Shown here: piece by piece, positions 1-6,919 of the stretch | Layout: each line of letters begins with the position of its first letter | Numbering within the stretch: the stretch's first letter is position 1 | Program-made: the position numbers and the translations under genes | Assembly (NCBI GenBank): GCA_020832345.1 | Contig: JAFIEY010000203.1 | Span: 24,248-88,247, forward strand | Origin: Cryomorphaceae bacterium | GTDB taxonomy: Bacteria; Bacteroidota; Bacteroidia; Flavobacteriales; Schleiferiaceae | DNA: 64,000 nt | Direction of reading: 5' to 3' | Notes under the pieces: model-generated | Seen by the model: the letters and a program-made list of their open reading frames with translations, nothing else | What the model was told of the DNA's origin: nothing | Databases searched by the model: none

Positions 1-409
1 CACTGTGAACGTTAAAAGAATTACAACCATTTTTCCCGCCTTGTGAGCCAAAAACCGTCATAAACTTTGATAAAACCACCATTTTAACATCATCAATCCG
101 GGGCAGTGGATTCAGAACATGGTCATTATTGAGTTGGAGATCTTTACTTTCCCGATCGTATTCATAGTGTTGAAGGCAAGAAACCGTTGGTGGTGGAGGC
201 ATTGGCGGACCTTCCAGCAATTTCAAAATGAAGAACTCATGAGACTCGATCAGAAAATAGGCATTGTCAGATAACTGCAATTCATCTCCTTTAGACTTGG
301 AGCATGCCATTGCAATCATTAGATACAACATTGCGGATACAAAACTCAAAGTTTTTCGCTTCGCACTTCCTTGGTCGCCGTACTTGAATTGCTTAAAAAA
401 GGTTTTCAT
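1..409 (-). CDS. Putative lipoprotein, partial (runs off left edge)
   Basis: An open frame of 136 codons runs leftward from an ATG at 409-407 and has no stop before base 1, so the C-terminus lies outside the window. The N-terminus is basic (MKTFFKQFK), followed by a hydrophobic segment (residues ~21-35) ending in IAMAC, a lipobox that would place the lipidated Cys at residue 36. Downstream there is a proline run (PPMPPPP) and two further Cys. I do not recognise the family. An envelope lipoprotein is inferred from the signal only. A match to the minus-strand -7 consensus (CAAATATA on the plus strand at 566-573) lies far upstream. The gene sits next to decayed secreted-protein genes and may itself be accessory. 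Confidence 0.6.
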   Translation of the reverse strand, partial: MKTFFKQFKYGDQGSAKRKTLSFVSAMLYLMIAMACSKSKGDELQLSDNAYFLIESHEFFILKLLEGPPMPPPPTVSCLQHYEYDRESKDLQLNNDHVLNPLPRIDDVKMVVLSKFMTVFGSQGGKNGCNSFNVHS

Positions 410-691
410 GGTTATAAAATTTAATTTTTGCTGTCAGTTAACTTATCCCGATTTATTGGAAGCCTGTCCAGCCCAAGCGAGAGAATCCACTTTTGAACGT
501 TTTTACGGCGTGAGATCACTTTTCTCGTCTGGGTTTCAAAATTACCTAGAAATTGAACATTTCTGCAAATATAAAATTAAATTTTATGTTTTCAGAGATG
601 GTATTGCTGAATATAGAATCAAGGCAAGTTAGACTTAATCAAAGCATATTGACTTTATTTACAGCCACTAAATAACATGATATTTCAAAGA

Positions 692-835
692 TGAGTCTGC
701 TCTAAAAAGTCCCTTTCTGCCAAAATCTTCCTTGTCGGTAGATTTTTGAATCCTCACTAACAGCTGGTTAGCTCCGGCCCAAAAATCCCCTCCGCGTCGA
801 TTTTGATTGAAATCATCCTTTTTAGAGTGGACTCA
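692..835 (-). repeat. Dispersed ~140-bp structured element, copy A
   Basis: 144 bp, nearly identical to the copy at 7931-8074 and related to those at 3259-3396 and 33124-33266. Read on the minus strand it starts TGAGTCCACTCTAAAAAG and ends CTTTTTAGAGCAGACTCA, which are imperfect inverted termini of about 18 bp. Inside are three hairpins: AAAATC/GATTTT, CTAAC/GTTAG and a second AAAATC/GATTTT. The flanking tetramers AAGA (688-691) and AAGG (836-839) could be a decayed 4-bp target duplication. No coding capacity is seen. Confidence 0.85.
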
Positions 836-1193
836 AAGGTTAATCGCAATTTTAATCTTTTTGTTCTCTTTGCTATTGATTTTTACATCGTTGGATATAT
901 ATGGACAAAGCAAAACCGAAAAGGACATTCAAACCTCCAGGAATATTGGATTGGGATTTGGCGCGATGGGGAATTACACTATTGACAATGATCATCCAAA
1001 CATTTACTTTATCAGAACCCATGTGCGCTCATACTTCGAGTATTCTATAACAAATCGCCATGAAATAGGTGTTGTGGTTGATGCTCGCTTTCTACGCACA
1101 AATATTGGTTACGAAGAGAACGTAAATGGTTTAGGAGGCGGATATTATTATCGCTATAGTTTTACTAAGCTTGATCCATTAAAGGCAATTTAA
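807..1193 (+). pseudogene. Truncated secreted/outer-membrane protein, 5' end fused to repeat copy A
   Basis: The frame opens with TTG inside repeat copy A and crosses the repeat end. It then encodes a clear signal peptide (RLIAILIFLFSLLLIF, probably cut after YGQ) and about 90 residues rich in Gly, Tyr and Asn, including GLGFGAMGNY and GGGYYYRYSF, as in Bacteroidota beta-barrels. It stops at 1193, far short of a usual barrel. The natural start codon is missing and the first codons belong to the repeat, so the element appears to have landed at or just upstream of the original start. Probably not functional. Family not identified. Confidence 0.5.
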
Positions 1194-1198
1194 AAAAA

Positions 1199-1328
1199 TC
1201 TTAAGTTTTCTTCTATTCTTTTCATTGAATGGATGCCAACATCCAAAAAAATTAATCGATTTCACCTGGGTGTAAATTTCGGTACAGGACACGCCCTTCC
1301 CTTTAGTTTTATGGGGCAAAGAAAGTGA
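1199..1328 (+). pseudogene. Frameshifted remnant of a secreted protein related to 2993-3232
   Basis: One frame reads a lipoprotein-like signal (KKILSFLLFFSLNGC) with no start codon in front. It then meets a stop. A shifted frame (1233-1328) reads INRFHLGVNFGTGH and stops. RF-LG-N-GTGH recurs as RFSLGLNLGTGH in the gene at 2993-3232, so the two are paralogous pieces of one family. Missing start, frameshift and early stop make this a decayed gene. Confidence 0.45.
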
Positions 1329-1417
1329 TTATTTGCGATTACCCATTGTTGGTTAGGTCTTTCAAAACAACATCATTCATTGCAATGCCAGCTACAGCAA
1401 TATTGGTTGGGACAAAT

Positions 1418-1483
1418 CATGTATTTTCAAAGTTGAAGCCATGTAATTTCAAAGTTGAGGTCGTGTAATTTCAAAGTTGATTT
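1418..1483 (+). repeat. Three tandem 22-bp direct repeats upstream of the DUF4143 ATPase
   Basis: Three consecutive units start at 1418, 1440 and 1462 with exact 22-bp spacing. All share a core GTAWTTTCAAAGTTGA, and inside it TCAA-AG-TTGA has dyad symmetry. They end directly before the -33 element of the promoter for the gene at 1532. The arrangement suggests a multi-copy protein-binding site (operator or iteron) or a recombination target. Confidence 0.8.
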
Positions 1484-1512
1484 TTGTAATACAAACAAAA
1501 ACAGTATATTTG
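1481..1512 (+). promoter_or_regulatory. Promoter of the DUF4143 ATPase
   Basis: TTTTTG (1481-1486) and TATATTTG (1505-1512) are separated by 18 bp and fit the Bacteroidota TTG / TAnnTTTG pattern. The start codon is at 1532, which implies a short leader. The 22-bp repeats abut the -33 element. Confidence 0.6.
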
Positions 1513-1531
1513 CGTCAAAATAAAAATTATT

Positions 1532-2695
1532 ATGAGTGCCAATAGAAATGTTATTCAACAAATGGAGTTTTTTGCTAAAAAATATCCCGTATTAGCGCTC
1601 ACCGGTCCTCGTCAATCCGGCAAAACCACCCTCTTGAAAAATCAATTTTCTGACTACACGTATGTGAGTTTGGAAAACCTCGATAATAGAAACTTTGCGC
1701 AAAAAGATCCCAATGGTTTTTTAAAACAGTACAATAAATATGTGATTTTGGATGAGGTTCAACGTGTGCCTCATCTTTTCTCGTACCTGCAAACCAAGGT
1801 AGATGAAGACATGATTATGGGGCAATATATTTTATCGGGCTCCCAAAACTTTCATTTAATGCATAATATCACCCAAAGTTTGGCCGGTAGGGTGGCTTTG
1901 TTTAAGCTGCTGCCCTTTGATTGTGAAGAAATGGAAGCCGCCGGATGGCTTGATGATGATTATGCAGTTAATGTTCAACGAGGGAGTTACCCGGCAATTT
2001 ATGATCGCAATATTCCAGTCAATACTTTCTTTTCCAATTACGTGCAAACCTATGTTGAGCGCGATTTGTCCGAAATCATCAACGTAAAAGACCTCAAGCA
2101 GTTTAGAAATTTTATTTTCCTGTGTGCAGGTCGAGCAGGACAACTCCTCAATTTAAATGCTTTGGCAAATGCCTGTGGTGTGTCCCAGCCAACGGCCAAG
2201 TCATGGATATCGGTGTTGGAAGCCAGCTATGTGATTTATCTCTTGCAACCTTATCATGGCAACTTCAACAAGCGAATTACCAAAAGGCCAAAGCTCTATT
2301 TCTACGATACTGGGTTGCTTTGTTATTTGCTCAAAATTCGTGATGCCGAATCGCTAAAAACCAGTCAGCACAAAGGTAGTTGTTTTGAAAACTACGTCAT
2401 CAACGAGTATATGAAGCAAAACCATCACCACAACCTCCATTGTGATTTTTGGTTTTGGAGAGACGCTGCCGGTCACGAGGTGGATTTAATATGGCAGCAT
2501 ACCGAGAAGATCAACATAGTAGAAATCAAAGCCTCGGAAACCATCATGCCCGATATGTTTAAGGGCTTAAACTATTTCGAAGCGCTAAAACCAGATTTGA
2601 TAAACAGCAAAACGCTCGTTCACACTGGGAATTTTAATCAAGAAAGATCCGATGCTTCGGTGAAGAGTTGGCGGGCAATAAAAGAGGAGGTTTAG
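1532..2695 (+). CDS. ATP-binding protein, AAA_14 / DUF4143 family
   Basis: 387 residues, the normal size for the family. The N-terminal AAA domain has Walker A GPRQSGKTT (25-33) and Walker B YVILDEVQRVP (~residues 70-80), then a sensor-like LSGSQNF. The C-terminal DUF4143 region contains GHEVDLIW and NIVEIKAS, a D..E-K arrangement reminiscent of the PD-(D/E)XK nuclease fold often noted in this family. The cellular role is unknown; such genes are frequent, horizontally shuffled accessory genes in Bacteroidota and other anaerobes. Here it stands alone between decayed outer-membrane protein fragments, behind three 22-bp repeats and its own promoter, and the whole stretch is bracketed by opposed copies of the 140-bp element. 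It appears intact. Confidence 0.92.
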   Translation: MSANRNVIQQMEFFAKKYPVLALTGPRQSGKTTLLKNQFSDYTYVSLENLDNRNFAQKDPNGFLKQYNKYVILDEVQRVPHLFSYLQTKVDEDMIMGQYILSGSQNFHLMHNITQSLAGRVALFKLLPFDCEEMEAAGWLDDDYAVNVQRGSYPAIYDRNIPVNTFFSNYVQTYVERDLSEIINVKDLKQFRNFIFLCAGRAGQLLNLNALANACGVSQPTAKSWISVLEASYVIYLLQPYHGNFNKRITKRPKLYFYDTGLLCYLLKIRDAESLKTSQHKGSCFENYVINEYMKQNHHHNLHCDFWFWRDAAGHEVDLIWQHTEKINIVEIKASETIMPDMFKGLNYFEALKPDLINSKTLVHTGNFNQERSDASVKSWRAIKEEV

Positions 2696-2992
2696 CTAAA
2701 TAAACAACAACATAGCTATCGGGAGGAACCCACATTTTGATCATTCTCCTGTGTGAGAAACTCTGTTTTCATGTGGGGTTCGTATGAATTATGTGGTGTA
2801 AATTTATTTGTCCAAAAGATTCACACCACTTTAGTTCGAATAGGTCACTTGTAAATGGCGTCATTTTTGATAGCAGGTTTTGTTATTATAAAAAAAAAAA
2901 TCAGCGAATACCAATTAGGAAAAATGAGGTGCTACCGAAGTAATTTGATAACCAGAAAGTAATCTAAGATTATTTTCGCAAAAATTTATCCT
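2696..2992. other. Intergenic region with two consecutive inverted repeats
   Basis: No gene is seen. An inverted repeat pairs 2726-2735 with 2771-2781 (GGAACCCACAT with ATGTGGGGTTC, one bulge). A second pairs 2793-2803 with 2819-2829 (GTGGTGTAAAT with ATTCACACCAC, one mismatch). Neither is followed by a T-run, so they are not typical terminators. The rest is AT-rich. Confidence 0.55.
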
Positions 2993-3232
2993 ATGAACAA
3001 AACATACTTGATGCTTTCGCTTATTATTTGCACTTGTGCACATGGTCTGTTTGCACAAGAAACTGAACAATCACCTTCAGACCTTAAACGTTTTTCGTTG
3101 GGCTTAAACTTGGGAACAGGGCACGGACGAGCAATGTATTTCAACAATCAAGCAATAAATGACTTTGGATATGCTTCCTTGTCTTCTTCGGGTGAACAAG
3201 GAGCGCCTTTATATCCATTGGCACGAATATGA
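2993..3232 (+). pseudogene. Truncated secreted (outer-membrane-like) protein
   Basis: 79 codons. The signal peptide is MNKTYLMLSLIICTCAHGLFAQ, then a mature part RFSLGLNLGTGHGRAMYF typical of the first strand of a small outer-membrane barrel. The frame stops at 3232, just before repeat copy C (3259). It is homologous to the remnant at 1233-1328. A genuine short secreted protein cannot be excluded, but the abrupt end beside the repeat and the decayed paralogue favour truncation. Confidence 0.5.
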
Positions 3233-3258
3233 AATTCTAGAAATCAACGAATATTTGT

Positions 3259-3396
3259 TGGGTCCACTCCAAAAAGGATGATTTCAATCAAAATCGAGGG
3301 GATTTTCGGATCGGAGTTTACTATTGGTTAATGAGGATTCGAAAATCTACCGACGTGGAAGATTTTGGCAGAAAGGGACTTTTTGGAGCAGACACA
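3259..3396 (+). repeat. Dispersed ~140-bp structured element, copy C
   Basis: 138 bp in the opposite orientation to copy A. It begins TGGGTCCACTCCAAAAAGG and ends CTTTTTGGAGCAGACACA. Relative to copies A and B both termini carry the paired change CTCT/AGAG to CTCC/GGAG. The loop of the first AAAATC/GATTTT hairpin is 6 nt shorter but the stem is kept. The central hairpin is degraded. No obvious flanking duplication. Confidence 0.8.
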
Positions 3397-3453
3397 CGGC
3401 TTGGTTTTTTATAATTGCCTAGTCCTCCACCAACTCAAAAGTTTTAACTCCAC

Positions 3454-3594
3454 ATGATAAAAAATTTTACAAGCACTAAAAGGTTATTTCACACTTTAAA
3501 AAGCCCATTACATCCGTTAAAAATATTTTCATTTTATACATCCATTATTCTATTTGGTCATTCATTATGGGCGCAAGAGAAAATGAATATTTAA
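3454..3594 (+). pseudogene. Orphan signal-peptide fragment
   Basis: 46 codons from ATG 3454: basic residues, then a hydrophobic stretch (FSFYTSIILFGHSLWAQ) resembling a signal peptide ending in A-Q, then a stop after only five more residues. It looks like the 5' end of a lost secreted-protein gene, matching the decay of its neighbours. A tiny expressed peptide is the alternative. Confidence 0.3.
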
Positions 3595-3719
3595 AGTAAA
3601 TGACGGAATTTTCAACCGTGCCCTAAAACCTTCGGTAAGGGCAGGCATAGCGAAGCTATCGGAATACTTTTTAAACAGGCACAATTTAAGATTATCAAAA
3701 TGAATCCTCCAGTAATGGC

Positions 3720-4763
3720 CTACCACAAAAACTGTTTCGCCCAATCTGAAACCGCCTTTTGGGGATATTCAGCCGGATTGTCGAGATGATTTTTGACGGC
3801 TTGGGCTAAAGCATCTGCTGAGGTGAAGAGCGGGACAACACCTCCGGTTACTTCTCGCATCACCGGGTGGTCGTTGGCAATGACTGCTGTTCCCGAAAGC
3901 ATGGCTTCCACCACCGCCATCCCAAAGGTGTCGCCCAGAGTGGCATAAACAAATAAATCACACTGCGATAAATATCCCGGCGCATTGGGCAAAACACCCG
4001 GAAAATGCACACGATCTAAAATTTCTGCGCTTCGACAAATACGCATGCACGCCTCGTAACTCTCAGATTTTGGGGTGTATCGGTTGGTGATTCCGCCGGC
4101 AAAGACGATATGAACATCGGGGTAAACTGGCAGCACCTCTGCCATGGCTTTGCAAATGGTTTCCTGGTCGCGGGTGGTGTTGTAAAAATTGCCTGTACTC
4201 AGCAGCAATCTCGTGTTTTTGGGGATGCCGAGTTTCTGCCTGAGATTATCTCCATTGGGATTCAAACGACGCGAATGTACTTTGTTGTGTACCACGGCTA
4301 TTTTTTTCGTGGAATACCCCGCCTGTGTTAGGGCTTCGCGTTGCGCCCGGGTGGGTGAAATTCCAGCATCTGCAAGTTTGGCCAGCATTTTTAAGGCAAG
4401 ATTGTCTTGTCGGTTGCACACGTTGGGATGCACGTGAAAGTACTGAATGTATTTGATGCCGGTTCCACGGGTTGCCAACCAGGCCGTAACGCCTTCGGAA
4501 GTGTGGTGGGCGTGGACTTCGGTTGGGTTAATACGAAGTAAATGTTGTCTCAATTTCCATACGGCAAAGGGATCTAGCCATGGCAATTTTTTTGGTAAAA
4601 AGGTGGTGTTGAAGGCGTCAAAATCCTTTTTCATGGCACCGCTGCCCAAGCAGACTAATGATTCATCTTGTTGGTTTTCCGCTGCGTGTTGCAATCGGTC
4701 GAGCAATACGGTTTGAATGCCGCCCACGTCGAGGTCTTTTAAGATGTGGACTATTCGGCTCAT
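3720..4763 (-). CDS. Glycosyltransferase family 4 protein
   Basis: 347 residues with GT-B fold signatures: N-terminal DLDVGGIQTVL, the acceptor-side glycine motif, and in the C-terminal half LLLSTGNFYN (donor domain start) and GDTFGMAVVEAMLSG. The usual E-x7-E of GT4 retaining enzymes appears here as D-x7-E (Asp in LGDTFG, Glu in VVEAM). It would transfer a sugar from a nucleotide donor to a lipid- or glycan-linked acceptor at the cytoplasmic face; substrate unknown. Last gene of the minus-strand operon 7846-3720. Its ATG overlaps the TGA of the gene before it (ATGA at 4760-4763), suggesting translational coupling. Confidence 0.85.
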   Translation of the reverse strand: MSRIVHILKDLDVGGIQTVLLDRLQHAAENQQDESLVCLGSGAMKKDFDAFNTTFLPKKLPWLDPFAVWKLRQHLLRINPTEVHAHHTSEGVTAWLATRGTGIKYIQYFHVHPNVCNRQDNLALKMLAKLADAGISPTRAQREALTQAGYSTKKIAVVHNKVHSRRLNPNGDNLRQKLGIPKNTRLLLSTGNFYNTTRDQETICKAMAEVLPVYPDVHIVFAGGITNRYTPKSESYEACMRICRSAEILDRVHFPGVLPNAPGYLSQCDLFVYATLGDTFGMAVVEAMLSGTAVIANDHPVMREVTGGVVPLFTSADALAQAVKNHLDNPAEYPQKAVSDWAKQFLW

Positions 4764-5809
4764 ATTTGATAATGTGGTAAAAGGTTTTTGAGAAACTGAT
4801 CCGCTAAATACGGTTTGGTCATTTGATGGGCATTAGCAACCAGATCCGTTCTGGTTTTTGTATCCATCAGGTTCTCAATGGCTGTGGCCAATTGACCGGG
4901 GGATTTTGGCGGAACAAGCATGGCATTTTTGCCCTGCACCAAAACTTCGTTCATGCCGGGTACGTCGGTGGCGATGATGGCTGCGCCGCACAACATGCCT
5001 TCCAGATGCACCATGCCCACTGGTTCGCGATGTGAAGGCACGATTAAGATGTGTAGCCGATGGTAAAAATTCGCCATTTCGTATATCATGCCGTGGTAGT
5101 TTGAGCGAATGTTTTTTGGCAAAATCTGCAACGCTTTAGTTAGTTTGGATTCATCCGGACCGACACCGGCAATATGCAATTGGAATTTGGTGTCTGGGAA
5201 TTTTGTGGCAACGAGGGATATCGCCGACAATAAATCCCGCCATCCTTTGTGTTTGGTAATCCGTCCGGCGAACCCAATTTGCAATGGCGAATCGGGTAAT
5301 TCAGGTTTTTCTCCGGGGATGATGGCCGGGGGATTGTAAATGACTGCGATTTTTTCGGATTTAAGGGGGGTCTTTTTTTCAACGGCATTTTTTACCGCTT
5401 TCGAGCAGCAGATAACCTTATCGATTTGTGATTTGCCCAACCAGTATGCCGGAAGATTATTGGGCTTGGCATCCATGATGTCGCCCTGTTCGTGAAAAAT
5501 GAGGTGGAGGTTGGGAAATCGTTTTTTTGTAAATATCCCTAATGTTTGACTCTTCGGTAAATGACAATGCAGGATTTTGATGTTTTCCCTTTGAATGCAT
5601 TCCCGAATGCCCTTCCAGGCTGCGGGAAAGTCCCATTTTCCTCCGGTATTGATCAGGTAAATGTTGGGATGCTCTATATTGATCATTTCCGGGGTACGTC
5701 GCAAAACCAATACATGATGGTGATCGCCTGATTTTTCTGCAATCAGTCGTACGACTTGTTGTGCGCCTCCCAGCCACAAAGTATCTATGATGTGGAGAAT
5801 GTTAGTCAT
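4760..5809 (-). CDS. Glycosyltransferase family 4 protein
   Basis: 349 residues from ATG 5809. A GTG four codons upstream would also work, but the ATG fits the overlap with the gene before. GT4 features: NILHIIDTLWLGGAQQVV at the N-terminus, LQIGFAGRITKHKGW at the start of the donor domain, and HREPVGMVHLEGMLCG with the E-x7-E pair. No transmembrane segment, so a cytoplasmic or peripheral enzyme is likely. It overlaps the upstream GT4 gene by 8 bp and the downstream one by 4 bp, a tightly packed operon assembling an oligosaccharide whose structure cannot be read from sequence. Confidence 0.88.
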   Translation of the reverse strand: MTNILHIIDTLWLGGAQQVVRLIAEKSGDHHHVLVLRRTPEMINIEHPNIYLINTGGKWDFPAAWKGIRECIQRENIKILHCHLPKSQTLGIFTKKRFPNLHLIFHEQGDIMDAKPNNLPAYWLGKSQIDKVICCSKAVKNAVEKKTPLKSEKIAVIYNPPAIIPGEKPELPDSPLQIGFAGRITKHKGWRDLLSAISLVATKFPDTKFQLHIAGVGPDESKLTKALQILPKNIRSNYHGMIYEMANFYHRLHILIVPSHREPVGMVHLEGMLCGAAIIATDVPGMNEVLVQGKNAMLVPPKSPGQLATAIENLMDTKTRTDLVANAHQMTKPYLADQFLKNLLPHYQI

Positions 5810-6917
5810 TAAACATGGCACTTTCGTATTGGGGCATGATGTTGTCCCAATTGTATTTGTAGATAAAATCCCGGTGTGCTTGTCGGCGCAATTCCAAATC
5901 GGGTGGATTGCTAATAAACGTCATTACGGTTTTTGCAAGGGCTTCCGGGTTGACTTCGCAAATGGATCCCAATGGGGAGTTTTGCAACAAATCGGGGTTT
6001 CCACTGGCGGGTGATGCAATGATATATAAGCCGCGAAAGACAGCTTCCAATACGCTGATAGACATGCCTTCGGCTTCGCTGGGTGCTAGGAGGACATGAT
6101 GTTTTTCGTAGCATTTGGGCATTTGTTCTCGGCTGACCAAACCCGCGAATGTCACATAATCTTTGAGATCACGGGCACTATTTTCGAGACGGGATTTTAA
6201 GGGGCCGTCACCGGCGATGGTGAGTTTTGCTGGGATGTTGTTGTTCTTTAAAATGCGCATCGCTTCCAGTAAAATGTCCGGTCGTTTTTGCGCCACCAGT
6301 CTGCCCGCAAACAATATGTTTAGTCTGCCCGACTCCAAGGTTCTAATTTTTCCGATAAAGCTGTCCGAACATCCGTTGGGGATTTTAATGACAGATGCAT
6401 TGGGCAGCAATTTTTTTGCGTTGGCTTCCATTTGAATGGATTGCACCCAAATGGTTTTTGCTTTTTTTAAAATGGTTATAATTTGCGGAAAGAGCAAAAG
6501 GTGGTAAAAAAACATTTGGCGGGGGTAAAACCAAGGTATGTCGTGGCCGTGGGAAACAATGCCAAAAGGATAGGGTAGGTGTTTGGCCACCCATCCACCG
6601 GGCATGGAAAAATGCGCCATGCAAAAGTCAAAAGCATCAGTCGGATATTTTTTGCAATGGTTTTTGGCCTTAAACATCCAGTCCAGTTTTTCCCGAAAAC
6701 CCGATTGAAAGGGATGTTTGCGTTTTGAGGGCAAATGAATGAGTTGGAGGTTTGGGAAATTCGAATCTTCAAAATAGCTGTTTGTGGCAGATGTAGTGAT
6801 GACGGTAATTCGATGTCCGCGTTTTGCGAGGCCTTCTGCGTGTGCTTTGCTAATGGCACCTGCACCGCCTCCCAGGGGCGGGTATTCGTAGTTGAGAATG
6901 AGGATTGATTTTCCCAT
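5802..6917 (-). CDS. Glycosyltransferase family 4 protein
   Basis: 371 residues. The N-terminus ILNYEYPPLGGGAGAISKAHAEGL is the glycine-rich acceptor-binding loop of WcaI/PimB-like GT4 enzymes. The donor domain starts NILFAGRLVAQKRPDILLEAM, and SEAEGMSISVLEAVFRG holds the E-x7-E catalytic pair. Probably a retaining sugar transferase in exopolysaccharide, O-antigen or glycolipid synthesis. It lies 2 bp after the GT2 gene in the same operon. Confidence 0.88.
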   Translation of the reverse strand: MGKSILILNYEYPPLGGGAGAISKAHAEGLAKRGHRITVITTSATNSYFEDSNFPNLQLIHLPSKRKHPFQSGFREKLDWMFKAKNHCKKYPTDAFDFCMAHFSMPGGWVAKHLPYPFGIVSHGHDIPWFYPRQMFFYHLLLFPQIITILKKAKTIWVQSIQMEANAKKLLPNASVIKIPNGCSDSFIGKIRTLESGRLNILFAGRLVAQKRPDILLEAMRILKNNNIPAKLTIAGDGPLKSRLENSARDLKDYVTFAGLVSREQMPKCYEKHHVLLAPSEAEGMSISVLEAVFRGLYIIASPASGNPDLLQNSPLGSICEVNPEALAKTVMTFISNPPDLELRRQAHRDFIYKYNWDNIMPQYESAMFND

Positions 6918-6919
6918 TA

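Noticed and set aside
264..632. Open frame of 122 codons on the plus strand
   Set aside because: It overlaps the start of the better supported minus-strand lipoprotein and has no signal, domain or promoter.
692..3396. A complete composite transposon bounded by copies A and C
   Set aside because: No transposase is present, the two copies belong to different subtypes and no shared flanking duplication is seen. Kept only as a hypothesis in the findings.
3628..3670. Short palindrome ATAGC-GAA-GCTAT with a GGTAAGGGCAGGC neighbour
   Set aside because: It looks like a dispersed short palindrome seen in this phylum, but only one clear copy is here (a partial match lies at 2711-2722), so a repeat family cannot be supported.
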